From positions 1 through 45,261 of the forward strand of contig JADHNZ010000027.1 of the NCBI GenBank assembly GCA_016779225.1: 45,261 nt of DNA, given 5' to 3'. The position numbers and the translations under genes are program-made. How positions within the stretch are numbered: the first letter of the stretch is position 1; each line of letters starts with the position of its first letter. Below, piece by piece: positions 24,603-31,841 of the stretch. The DNA comes from Planctomycetota bacterium. Lineage in GTDB: Bacteria; Planctomycetota; UBA1135; GCA-002686595. The notes under the pieces are model-generated. The model did not search any database. It was given only the letters and a program-made list of their open reading frames with translations, and had not been told where the DNA came from.

Positions 24603-26092
24603 CCGCGCCGGACGGCGCGTCGGCGAGCCGCGCAGGATCGCCGGCCCTCGGCCGCTGCGCTGCCCTCCTCGCGGCGGGCCTCGTCGTCGGACTCGTCCTC
24701 ATCGCCGCGCTGCGGCTCCGTAGCCCCTCGGTGCTCGAGTGGGAGGAGGGGGCGACGGTTCTCTCCGCCGATCGTCTCGCCGCGGGAGGCCCCCTCTATG
24801 TGGCTCCCACGCTTGACTGGGCCCCCTTCCCCTATGGCCCAGGACAGCCCGCGCTCGCGGCGGCTCTGCGCTCCATCGGCTTGGACGGGCTGGCCGGCGC
24901 GCGCCTGACCTCCTGGCTTGGAACCCTGCTGGTCCTCCTCTGCGGCGCAGCCCTGGCGCGCGGGTGCGCGGGCACGCCAGGTGCAGCTGCGGATCGCGCA
25001 GCCACGCGGAGCGCCGGACTGCTTGCGGCAGGCTGGATCGCCAGCGCCTATCCCTGGACGGGTGGTTGGCTCGATGTGGCGCGGCCCGATGCCCTGGCCC
25101 TGGGACTCGCGTCCCTCGCGCTCCTCCTCCTCGTGCGGACTCCCACCGGGCGCGGCCTCCGGGCGGGCGCTGCGCTCACCGGCGTGCTCCTTGGCGCGCT
25201 CGCGGTTCACACCAAGCAGACCGCGCTGCTGCCGCTCGTCGGCGGCATGTGTGGACTTGCCGTGACCGCGCGCGGGGCGGCCCTCATGGCCGGCGCGCTC
25301 TTGGGCCTCGGTGTCGCCGCAGGCTTCGCCGCGGGGGGCGCCTGGTACCGCTTCCACACTCTCGACCTCCTCGCAGGTCACCCCCTCCAGCTGGGAGGCC
25401 TCGAGGAGCTCCTGTCCCGGGACCTGCTCCACCTCGCCCCGCTGCTCGTCGCGGCCGTCCTCGGACTGCGCTGCTCGAAGGGCGCCCCGAGGGATGGGGT
25501 CCTCCTGGGCTGGGCCGTTGGCGGGCTGGGCGCTGCACTCGTGGGGCGCCTGCACCCGGGCGGGTTCGACAATGTGGTGCTTCCCGCGGCCATCGGGCTC
25601 GCGCCCCTCGCCGCGCGGGGGGTGAAGGCGAGGCCAGGGCTCGGCCTCTTGCTCCTCGGGGTCGCGACGCTCGACGCCGGTCTCGGCGCGCGGCAGCTCG
25701 TGCCGCCGGGAACGGACCGGACGGCGTCGGTGCGCGTGCGAGAGCGCCTCGCACGGATCGAGGGCGAGGTCCTCGCGCCAGCGCATCCCGAGCTCCTGCG
25801 AGCCGTCGAGAAGCCGGCTCAGCTGCACCTGATGTTCCTGCTGGACCTCTCCGCCTCGGAGGCCGGCCTCGGGCACGCACGCGCGATCTTGGAGGAGCTC
25901 GAGGGGCGCCTCGCGGCCGGGCGCTACCGGGCGGCAGTCCTGCCGCGCTTCCCGGATGGAGCCGACGCTCCCCTGCACGCCTTGGTGCAGCGCTGGCTCC
26001 CGCGTGCCGAGGAGCTCGCCCGTCCCGGCGAGCTCGTCCCCGCGAGCGGCGCGCCCCACGCGCCCGTGGTGCTGTACCTGCCGCAGGACTAG
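24599..26092 (+). CDS. Polytopic membrane protein, GT39/DUF2029-like putative glycosyltransferase
   Basis: This is a 497-residue protein with about ten hydrophobic helices. After the first helix comes the exported loop LEWEEGATVLSADRLAAGGP, then LYVAPTLDWAPFPYGPGQPA. This has the acidic residue and the GGxLY...PFxYGP pattern seen in membrane glycosyltransferases of the PMT/ArnT-like (GT39, GT-C) superfamily, which use polyprenyl-phosphate sugars. A DVARPDALALGLASLAL segment after the third helix is also common in such proteins. The C-terminal 110 residues (from about 380) are soluble and may face the periplasm. The gene is coupled by a 4-nt overlap to the acidic exported protein, so the two may act together, for example in modifying it. 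That is conjecture. Confidence 0.72.
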   Translation: MTAPDGASASRAGSPALGRCAALLAAGLVVGLVLIAALRLRSPSVLEWEEGATVLSADRLAAGGPLYVAPTLDWAPFPYGPGQPALAAALRSIGLDGLAGARLTSWLGTLLVLLCGAALARGCAGTPGAAADRAATRSAGLLAAGWIASAYPWTGGWLDVARPDALALGLASLALLLLVRTPTGRGLRAGAALTGVLLGALAVHTKQTALLPLVGGMCGLAVTARGAALMAGALLGLGVAAGFAAGGAWYRFHTLDLLAGHPLQLGGLEELLSRDLLHLAPLLVAAVLGLRCSKGAPRDGVLLGWAVGGLGAALVGRLHPGGFDNVVLPAAIGLAPLAARGVKARPGLGLLLLGVATLDAGLGARQLVPPGTDRTASVRVRERLARIEGEVLAPAHPELLRAVEKPAQLHLMFLLDLSASEAGLGHARAILEELEGRLAAGRYRAAVLPRFPDGADAPLHALVQRWLPRAEELARPGELVPASGAPHAPVVLYLPQD

Positions 26093-26146
26093 CGGCCTCG
26101 ACGCCGGTGCGTCCGGTTCTGGGGGCCCCGTCCTGCGAACCCCGCC

Positions 26147-26596
26147 CTAGGACCGCGGCCGGCGCGGGCCGGTGCCGCGCATCAGCGCGCGGGTGATCAT
26201 GGGGCCGACGACCCCTCCAGCCAGGGCGACGATGCCGATCAGGACGGCGAACCGTCCGACGCCGCGCCATCCCCGGGGGAAGGTCTCCTGGAACAGCCAC
26301 AGTCCCGCCGTCCCGAAGGAGATCAGGCCCGCGACCAGCACCCAGCCATGCCGCGCGAGCATGCGCAGGTCCCTCCGCACATGGACGCCGTCCTCGTCGA
26401 GGACGAGCCCCACCGGGAGGGCCTCGCGGAGCTGCCTGGGCGTGGGCGGCCGTCCCAGGCGCTCGGTCAGGGCCTCGAGGTCGACCACCTCCTCCACGCG
26501 GACCCGCTCTCCGTCCTGGAGCGGATCCCGGGGGCGATCCCGGTGGGGGGCAGGAGGCTGGGCCATTGGAGGGTGGGCCATTGGAGGGTGGGCCAT
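26147..26596 (-). CDS. Small two-helix membrane protein with repeated N-terminus
   Basis: This is a 149-residue protein. Residues 1-12 are a MAHPP-type repeat that contains three successive in-frame ATGs (26596, 26581, 26566), so the true start is ambiguous by multiples of five codons. Residues 30-70 are soluble and polar (VEEVVDLEALTERLGRPPTP and GLVLDEDGVHVRRDL). Two hydrophobic helices follow, around WVLVAGLISFGTAGLWLF and FAVLIGIVALAGGVVGPMI. No family was recognised. It is convergent with the GT39-like gene and divergent from another small membrane protein. The frame stays open further upstream, but that part is antisense to the divergent gene and shows nothing protein-like. Confidence 0.65.
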   Translation of the reverse strand: MAHPPMAHPPMAQPPAPHRDRPRDPLQDGERVRVEEVVDLEALTERLGRPPTPRQLREALPVGLVLDEDGVHVRRDLRMLARHGWVLVAGLISFGTAGLWLFQETFPRGWRGVGRFAVLIGIVALAGGVVGPMITRALMRGTGPRRPRS

Positions 26597-26605
26597 CAGA
26601 GGATG
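26561..26605. repeat. 15-bp repeat that triplicates a start codon
   Basis: Two identical 15-bp units (26561-26575 and 26576-26590; plus-strand form GGCCATTGGAGGGTG) and a diverged third (26591-26605) each contain CAT, the reverse complement of ATG. On the minus strand this gives three equally spaced in-frame start codons for the small membrane protein. Copy-number change would alter the number of starts and the N-terminus length without frameshift. Confidence 0.88.
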
Positions 26606-26698
26606 GACTCGAGGGGCGGGGCGGCTGCCGGGCTGCCGGGAGCCTTTGGGGACAGCTGCGGGAGGGCGTTGCTGCTTGTCCCCTCGGAGTGCGGGGCA

Positions 26699-26704
26699 TA
26701 GGGT
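26699..26704 (+). promoter_or_regulatory. TANNNT -10 box for the 26714 gene
   Basis: TAGGGT (26699-26704) ends 9 nt before the ATG at 26714, giving a leader of at most a few nucleotides. It lies in the 117-nt divergent region between two small membrane protein genes. No clear -35 was recognised. Confidence 0.45.
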
Positions 26705-26713
26705 AGCGGCCGC

Positions 26714-27328
26714 ATGGTCCTCGCCACGACAGGTCTCCAGGACACCGTCCTCGCCGATCCGGACTGGACCAGTCTTGGCATCGTCACGGCCATCGTCGGC
26801 GCCTTCCTCATCGCCAACGCGACCCTGCTCGAGCACCCACGCCGGCTGGTGGCCCGCTACTTCGGCGGCCGCCCGGGGCGCCTGATGAGCGTGCGCGAGT
26901 ATGTCTACAACCGCGTCCAGACGACCCTCGGGTTCGCGTTCCTGCTGCTCGGCTTTGGCATGCAGCTCTACGGGCACATTGCGAGCCGGCCCGCGGGCGA
27001 GGTGCCCCTCAACATGGGTTGGGTGGGGCTGATCGTGATCAGCGCGGTCCTGCTCCTGTTCGCGGCGTGGTGGTGGTCGCTCCTCGCGTTCCGGCGCTAT
27101 GTGCGCGAGTACTTCGAGGAGCAGCCCGGCGGGCTGGACCGTCAGGGGCCTCTCGTGCGTGAGGTGGGCGAGCTGTTCGGGGTGGAGTCCCTCGAGGACG
27201 ACACCGTGGAGACCTACGCGCGGCGCGTGCGTGAGAAGGCGGGCCTGCCCGTCCGCGGTGCCTCCGCCGCGAGCCTCCTCCGGCCCACTCCGCCCCCCGA
27301 GGACGATCCGCTCGAGGAGCGGGCCTGA
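26714..27328 (+). CDS. Small hypothetical membrane protein with cytoplasmic C-terminal domain
   Basis: This is a 204-residue protein with about three hydrophobic helices: SLGIVTAIVGAFLIANATLL near 20-40, LGFAFLLLGFGMQLYGHIAS near 72-92, and GWVGLIVISAVLLLFAAWWW near 102-122. A soluble, charged C-terminal tail follows (YVREYFEEQPGGLDRQGPLV, LFGVESLEDDTVETYARRVR). No enzymatic motif or named family was recognised. It is probably transcribed from its own leaderless-type promoter and diverges from another small membrane protein. A regulatory or structural membrane role is possible but unsupported. Confidence 0.75.
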   Translation: MVLATTGLQDTVLADPDWTSLGIVTAIVGAFLIANATLLEHPRRLVARYFGGRPGRLMSVREYVYNRVQTTLGFAFLLLGFGMQLYGHIASRPAGEVPLNMGWVGLIVISAVLLLFAAWWWSLLAFRRYVREYFEEQPGGLDRQGPLVREVGELFGVESLEDDTVETYARRVREKAGLPVRGASAASLLRPTPPPEDDPLEERA

Positions 27329-27478
27329 GGCTTCGGAGTCACGCCGCGGGGGCTGCCCGGTTCGTGACGGAGCCGCCGCACGGGCGCAGGAGCAGCCGCT
27401 CGCGGGCTCTTTGGAGCGCCCCGACGATCTTCGGAGTCGGCTTGCAACCGCCTGGGGCCGCGCGCGTCCTCGTGAGGC

Positions 27479-28648
27479 ATGGAAGCCCTCTCCAGCCTCT
27501 TCGACCTCGTGCAGCCCCCGCGCTGCGCCCTCTGCGGCGCGCCTCCCGCGGCGGCTGAACGCGGAGGCCTCGATCGATCCGCGACGCGTGCCCCAAGCTC
27601 CGGGCCCCGGAGGGACGGCGCGGAGGGGTACGGCGCGTGGAATCACGGCCCGGGGCAGGCCAGCGCGGTGGAGCCCGAACCCGGAGGGTGCAGCCGTCAA
27701 GCGGCGCGCGGCCTCTCCTGGACCTGTGCACTGCATGATCCGACTCCTGCAGCCGACGAGGCGCGCTGCGGCTGGTGTGACCGCCTCCTCGAGTCCTCCG
27801 TTGCGGAGCTGCCTGAGCCTCGCGAGGGGCGGGGCTCCCCGGCTCCGACTCGGCTCTGTCCCCGCTGTGACGAGGCGTGCCTGTCGGGTGAGCCAGCCCC
27901 CCTGCGCTGCGTGGCGCTGGGCTCATGGCGCGAGGGCTCGCTCGCGCCCTGGGTCTTGGCTCTCAAGCACGGGGGCCGTCGAGACCTGGCCGAGCCCCTC
28001 GGCGCCCTGCTTGCGGGGCGCGTCCAGGAGCGGCTCGCGGGGCCGGGGCGTCACTTCCGCGCGTGGCGTGGCGGGCTGGGTGAGGCGCTGGAAGCCGGGC
28101 CCGGAGGAGGTCCTCGCTCCGAGGGAGCGAGCAGGGCCTCTTGGACCCGGGCCTCCCTTCGGGCGTGGGGGGCCATGAGGCTCGGAGGGCGGCACGAACC
28201 TCTGCGCGGCGTCCTCGTGCCCATGCCCCTCCACCCTCTGCGGCGACTCGAGCGTGGCCACGACCAGGCCCTCCTCCTTGCCCGGGTCCTTGGCCGGCAC
28301 CTGGGCTGGCCGGTGCGGTCCTGGCTGCGTCGGACTCGGGCGACTCCGCCTCAGGGCAGCTGGTGGGGACCCCCGCGAGCGTCCAACCTCACAGGAGCCC
28401 TCGCCCCCTCCGCGCGGAGCGGCTGGCGCGACCGCCCCTGGCAGGGCCGCTCCGCGTGGATCGTCGACGATGTCCTGACGAGCGGGGCGAGCGTCGACGA
28501 GGCGGCCCGCGTGCTGCGCAGAGGCGGCGCGCGCGTCCTCGGGGCGCTCGTTCTCTCTCGCGCGGGCGACCCTGACCCTCTCGGGCCCGGTGCCGTTGGG
28601 GAGCGTGCGCCCCCCTGCGGCCGCCATGCGGAGTCGATCCCCGAGTGA
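27479..28648 (+). CDS. ComF-family phosphoribosyltransferase-like protein with extended N-terminal region
   Basis: This is a 389-residue protein. The N-terminal part has paired Cys motifs expected for the ComF zinc ribbon (CALCG at residues 17-21, then CGWC and CPRC near 97-122), but about 70 residues of low-complexity Gly/Arg/Ala-rich sequence separate the first pair from the others. The C-terminal phosphoribosyltransferase fold is intact: VLALKHGGRRDLAEPLG, GVLVPMPLHPLRRLERGHDQ, and the PRPP-loop-like VDDVLTSGASVDEAARVLRR near residue 325. ComF proteins act in DNA uptake or ssDNA handling, for example with PriA. At 389 residues it is much longer than the usual 200-260. The insertion may be a real spacer or a sign of start or sequence irregularity. 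It stands 150 nt after its neighbour. Confidence 0.84.
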   Translation: MEALSSLFDLVQPPRCALCGAPPAAAERGGLDRSATRAPSSGPRRDGAEGYGAWNHGPGQASAVEPEPGGCSRQAARGLSWTCALHDPTPAADEARCGWCDRLLESSVAELPEPREGRGSPAPTRLCPRCDEACLSGEPAPLRCVALGSWREGSLAPWVLALKHGGRRDLAEPLGALLAGRVQERLAGPGRHFRAWRGGLGEALEAGPGGGPRSEGASRASWTRASLRAWGAMRLGGRHEPLRGVLVPMPLHPLRRLERGHDQALLLARVLGRHLGWPVRSWLRRTRATPPQGSWWGPPRASNLTGALAPSARSGWRDRPWQGRSAWIVDDVLTSGASVDEAARVLRRGGARVLGALVLSRAGDPDPLGPGAVGERAPPCGRHAESIPE

Positions 28649-28799
28649 GCTCCGCGCGTCGGCGTCGACACGGCCGTCAGCAATCGGCTGTTCCGCGGGG
28701 CGTGGGCGCCTGCGGGGAGAGGATGCGGCCTCGAGCCGCCCGGCGCCCTGCGCGGCGGGCCCCTTGCACCGTGGGCTGCGAGGGCGCACCCTGCGCGCC

Positions 28800-30029
28800 G
28801 TGAGCCACCTGTTCATCGAGCCCTTCGGGGGCATCGCCGGAGACATGCTCCTCGCGGCCCTGCTGGACCTGGGGGACCCGCGAGTGGACCTCGTGGGGCT
28901 CCGGGCCGTGGTCGATCGCGTGCTCCCCGGCGAGGTCGAGCTGGGGCTCGAGACGGTCTGGCGCGGGGGCCTCTCGGGGAGCTGGCTGCGGGTGCGTACT
29001 CCTGAGACGGGCACGACCCCGCACCGCGGGCTCAACGACCTGCTCGACCTCGTGAGGCGGGCCGAGCTGCCGGGGGGCGTCGTCCAGCGCGTCGACGTGG
29101 TGCTGCGCGCCATCGCCGAGGCCGAGGGGCGCGTCCATGGCTGCGCGCCAGAGGAGGTCCACTTCCACGAGGTGGGCGCGGTGGACACCCTGCTGGATGT
29201 CGTGGGCGCTGCCTGGGCCTTGGAGCGCCTCGGGGTCGAGCAGGTCTCCTGCACGGCCCCGCTCCTGGGCTCGGGGACCGTGACCTGCGCCCACGGGGTC
29301 ATGCCAGTCCCTGCGCCCGCGGTTGCGGAGCTCCTGCGGGGTCGGCCGACCCAGCTGGGCGGCGGCATCGAGCGAACCACCCCTACGGGCGCGGCCCTGC
29401 TCGTTGCCCTGTGCGAGCAGCGCTTCCAGCACCCTGCCCGCTTCAGGGCGACGGCCATCGGCTATGGCGCGGGGACCAAGGACCCCGCGGAGCAGCCGCC
29501 CAACCTGCTGCGGGTGCAGCTGGGGGAGTGTGGTCCCTCCGTGGTCGCGAGCACGGACGACCACGGCGGCGGCGGGCAAGCGCTGGCCTGGAAGCTCGAG
29601 GTGACCCTCGACGACATGACGCCTCAGGACCTGGGTCACGCGCTCGGACGCCTGCGAGCGGCTGGGGCTCTCGAGGCGTGGTCGGCTCCGGTGCAGATGA
29701 AGAAGGACCGGCCGGGCGCGGTCCTGACGGCCCTGTGCCGCGCGGAGCAGCGCCAGGCACTGGAGGCCGAGGTCTTCGCCTGGACGCCGAGCCTGGGCCT
29801 GCGCTGGACCTCGGTGGAGCGCACGGAGTGTGGTCGCGAGGTCCGCACCGTGGAGGTGGAGGGCCAGGCGATCCGTGTGAAGCTGCGCACCCGTCCGGGG
29901 CAGCCTGCGCCCGACCTCGAGCTGGATGCCTTCCCCGAGCATGAGGATGTGGTGCGGGCGAGCGAGACGCTCGGGCTCCCGCTGCGTGCCGTGCGCGCGC
30001 GCGCGCTTGCGCAGCTCTACCGGGCCTAG
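28800..30029 (+). CDS. larC: LarC-type nickel-insertion protein
   Basis: This is a 409-residue protein starting at GTG 28800 (MSHLFIEPFGGIAGDMLLAA). LarC inserts nickel into the pyridinium-bisthiocarboxylate mononucleotide cofactor (NPN) of lactate racemase-type enzymes, using CTP. Family signatures: EPFGGIAGDM at the start, EEVHFHEVGAVDTLLDVVGA near residue 120, TPTGAALL, a C-terminal LEVTLDDMTPQDLGHAL and the QMKKDRPG segment. Unlike the Lactiplantibacillus gene, which needs a programmed frameshift, both halves are in one frame here. No larA, larB or larE homologue is visible in the window. The frame extends upstream of 28800 but that part looks non-coding. It may be cotranscribed with comF (151-nt gap). 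Confidence 0.9.
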   Translation: MSHLFIEPFGGIAGDMLLAALLDLGDPRVDLVGLRAVVDRVLPGEVELGLETVWRGGLSGSWLRVRTPETGTTPHRGLNDLLDLVRRAELPGGVVQRVDVVLRAIAEAEGRVHGCAPEEVHFHEVGAVDTLLDVVGAAWALERLGVEQVSCTAPLLGSGTVTCAHGVMPVPAPAVAELLRGRPTQLGGGIERTTPTGAALLVALCEQRFQHPARFRATAIGYGAGTKDPAEQPPNLLRVQLGECGPSVVASTDDHGGGGQALAWKLEVTLDDMTPQDLGHALGRLRAAGALEAWSAPVQMKKDRPGAVLTALCRAEQRQALEAEVFAWTPSLGLRWTSVERTECGREVRTVEVEGQAIRVKLRTRPGQPAPDLELDAFPEHEDVVRASETLGLPLRAVRARALAQLYRA

Positions 30030-30107
30030 GGCTCCGGGGATCCAGCGCGCCTCGAGGGCGTCTCCGCGAGGTGCGGGCAGGGTCGCTGCGGACCGAGCCG
30101 TGGGGCC

Positions 30108-30458
30108 TCACTCGTGGTCGATCTCGCGGACGAAGCGGTTGTTCTTGTCCACGAGGATCTGGCGCGGCTTGCCGGGGGCGTCCCCGTACTCGAAGGCCAT
30201 GATGATGACCTCGTCGCCGCGGGACACCAGGTGCGCGGCCGCGCCGTTGATGCAGACCTCGCCCGAGCCACGCTCGCCCGTGAGCGCGTAGGTCTCCAGG
30301 CGGGCACCGTTGGTGTTGTCCACGATCAGGACCTTCTCGTACTGCTCAAGCCCGACGCGCTCCATCAGGTCGGGGTCCAGCGTGACGGAGCCGATGTAGG
30401 CGAGGTCCGCGTCGGTGACGGTGGCCTTGTGGATCTTGGCGCGGAGGAACTGTCGCAC
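30108..30458 (-). CDS. panD: Aspartate 1-decarboxylase
   Basis: This is a 116-residue pyruvoyl enzyme that makes beta-alanine for pantothenate/CoA. The N-terminus from GTG 30458 (MRQFLRAKIHKATVTDADLA) aligns with the family start. The self-cleavage site is Gly23-Ser24 in YIGSVTLD, with Ser24 becoming the pyruvoyl group. KVLIVDNTNGARLETYALTG and NGAAAHLVSRGDEVIIMAF are also conserved. An alternative ATG at 30521 overlaps the aminotransferase stop by 4 nt, which is the coupling style used throughout this window. It would add 21 Pro/Ala-rich residues, so both starts are plausible. It follows the aminotransferase gene in an operon. Confidence 0.93.
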   Translation of the reverse strand: MRQFLRAKIHKATVTDADLAYIGSVTLDPDLMERVGLEQYEKVLIVDNTNGARLETYALTGERGSGEVCINGAAAHLVSRGDEVIIMAFEYGDAPGKPRQILVDKNNRFVREIDHE

Positions 30459-30517
30459 GGTCGAGGGCTGCCGGGGCCTCGGCAGGGCAGGCAGGGTAGC
30501 GGGTAGGTGGGCGGGTG

Positions 30518-31657
30518 TCATGCGCCGGAGGGCGCGCGCTGGGGAGCCTCGGCGAGCGCCCGGGTCAGGCGCGCGAGTCCCTCGCGCAGGGTCTCGACGG
30601 GGACGCCGCAGCCGACGCGAATGCCGCCTGGAGCTCCGAAGTGCTCGCCCGCCACCACATCGACGCCGTGGGTGTCGGCCAGCCAGGTGGCGAACGAGCG
30701 CGTGTCGCTGATGCCGTCCAGGAGCGGGAAGGCGTAGATGCCCATCGGCGGGACCAGGGCCCTCACGCCGGGAGTCTCGCGCAGCCAGCGGTCGAGCAGC
30801 GGGCGGCACTCGACCTCCACGCGGCGGACCGGCTGGAGGAGGTCCTGGGCGCGCTCGAGGGCTCGCGCGGCGAGGACCAGGCTCGCGGTGGGGGGGTCCA
30901 CCCAGCTGAGATGGGCGCGGTCCACCAGCAGCGGCCGCAGGTGGGCGAGCCCTTCGCCAAGGACGACCCAGCCGACGCGGAGGGGGCCCAGGCCCCAGGC
31001 CTTCGTCATGGAGCCGATGGTGATGCCGTTGGGGAGGAGGTTGGCGCAGTGCAGGCGCGCCTCGGGGTGCGGGTTGAAGTCGGCGTACACCTCGCACGAG
31101 GCCACGACCCCGCCATGCCCCGCAGCCACCTCCCCGAGCGCAGCCAGGGCCGACCGCTCGAGCACGGCGCCGGTGGGGTTGTGGGGGTTCGTCAGGAACA
31201 GGTGCACGGCTCCGCGTGCGCCGCGGGCGGCCTCGGCCGCCTCCTCGGGATCCAGGGTCCAGCCGTGCTCGATGCGCCGGGCCAGAGGCATCGGCTCGGC
31301 GGCGAAGAGGCGCGGCAGAGCCTCCAGGGGCTCGTAGCGCGGCGTCTCGTGTAGGACCCGCGCGCCCCGGAAGAGGCAGTCCGCCACCAGGTGCATCCCG
31401 GCCGAGGCGCCTGGGACCGCGAGCACGCGCGCCGGGTCCACCCCGTGCCAGCTCGCGATGCGCTCCTCCAGGGCCTGGCGCGCGCCCATCCCCGGCCAGG
31501 GCAGGCACTCGGCCGGGTCCAAGGGGCCTCCCAAGAGCTCGGCGTCCGGCATGGGCATGCCCGACTGGGAGAGGGACCAGGGCGAGCGGAACGACTCCGT
31601 CTGCGCCCAGGTCATGTAGGGGAACAGCGGGGGCGGGATCGGGCCGTCGGCGCGCAT
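30518..31657 (-). CDS. Class I/II PLP-dependent aminotransferase
   Basis: This is a 379-residue fold-type I enzyme. PLP-binding features: substrate/phosphate loop PGASAGMHLVADCL near 82-95, NPHNPTG at 157-163, CEVYADF near 188-194, the Schiff-base Lys219 in GSMTKAWGLGPLRVGW, and a late Arg in GIRVGCGVP that would bind the substrate carboxylate. The family transaminates amino acids such as aspartate, histidinol phosphate or aromatic residues. The exact substrate cannot be read. It is upstream of panD (4-nt overlap if panD starts at 30521), so a role in providing aspartate or beta-alanine-related metabolites is possible. Confidence 0.92.
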   Translation of the reverse strand: MRADGPIPPPLFPYMTWAQTESFRSPWSLSQSGMPMPDAELLGGPLDPAECLPWPGMGARQALEERIASWHGVDPARVLAVPGASAGMHLVADCLFRGARVLHETPRYEPLEALPRLFAAEPMPLARRIEHGWTLDPEEAAEAARGARGAVHLFLTNPHNPTGAVLERSALAALGEVAAGHGGVVASCEVYADFNPHPEARLHCANLLPNGITIGSMTKAWGLGPLRVGWVVLGEGLAHLRPLLVDRAHLSWVDPPTASLVLAARALERAQDLLQPVRRVEVECRPLLDRWLRETPGVRALVPPMGIYAFPLLDGISDTRSFATWLADTHGVDVVAGEHFGAPGGIRVGCGVPVETLREGLARLTRALAEAPQRAPSGA

Positions 31658-31663
31658 CCACGC

Positions 31664-31669
31664 AGTCTA
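31664..31669 (-). promoter_or_regulatory. TANNNT -10 box for the aminotransferase-panD operon
   Basis: TAGACT on the minus strand ends 6 nt before the ATG at 31657, again the spacing expected for a leaderless transcript. Confidence 0.5.
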
Positions 31670-31722
31670 GTGGGCGCGATGCGGATTCCAGCGGGGGCGT
31701 GGAATCGGCGGGGCGCGGCCGC

Positions 31723-31784
31723 TAGCTTCGACCTCGTCGTGGGTGCCTCCGGCCCGCTGGCCGGCGCAGGCGCCGACTCGGCGC
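31723..31784 (+). promoter_or_regulatory. Possible promoter and structured leader of the SH3-like protein gene
   Basis: TAGCTT (31723-31728) may be a -10 box giving a leader of about 105 nt. The leader contains two small perfect hairpins: CCGGCC/GGCCGG with a 4-nt loop (31749-31764) and GCGCC/GGCGC with a 5-nt loop (31770-31784). A GAGGGG follows at 31827-31832, about 9 nt before the ATG at 31842. This is one of the few genes here with a plausible Shine-Dalgarno, unlike the leaderless-type starts. Confidence 0.35.
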
Positions 31785-31841
31785 AAGCAGGTGAGGGCTC
31801 ACGACCCGCAACGAACGAACCAATCAGAGGGGTGACATAAG

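Noticed and set aside
26597..27736. Upstream extension of the small minus-strand membrane protein
   Set aside because: It runs antisense through the divergent 26714 gene and part of comF and is low-complexity. The membrane protein is complete from the repeat region onward.
28590..28799. Upstream ATG extension of LarC
   Set aside because: The extra residues are Arg/Ser/Ala-rich and overlap the comF 3' end. The GTG at 28800 matches the family N-terminus.
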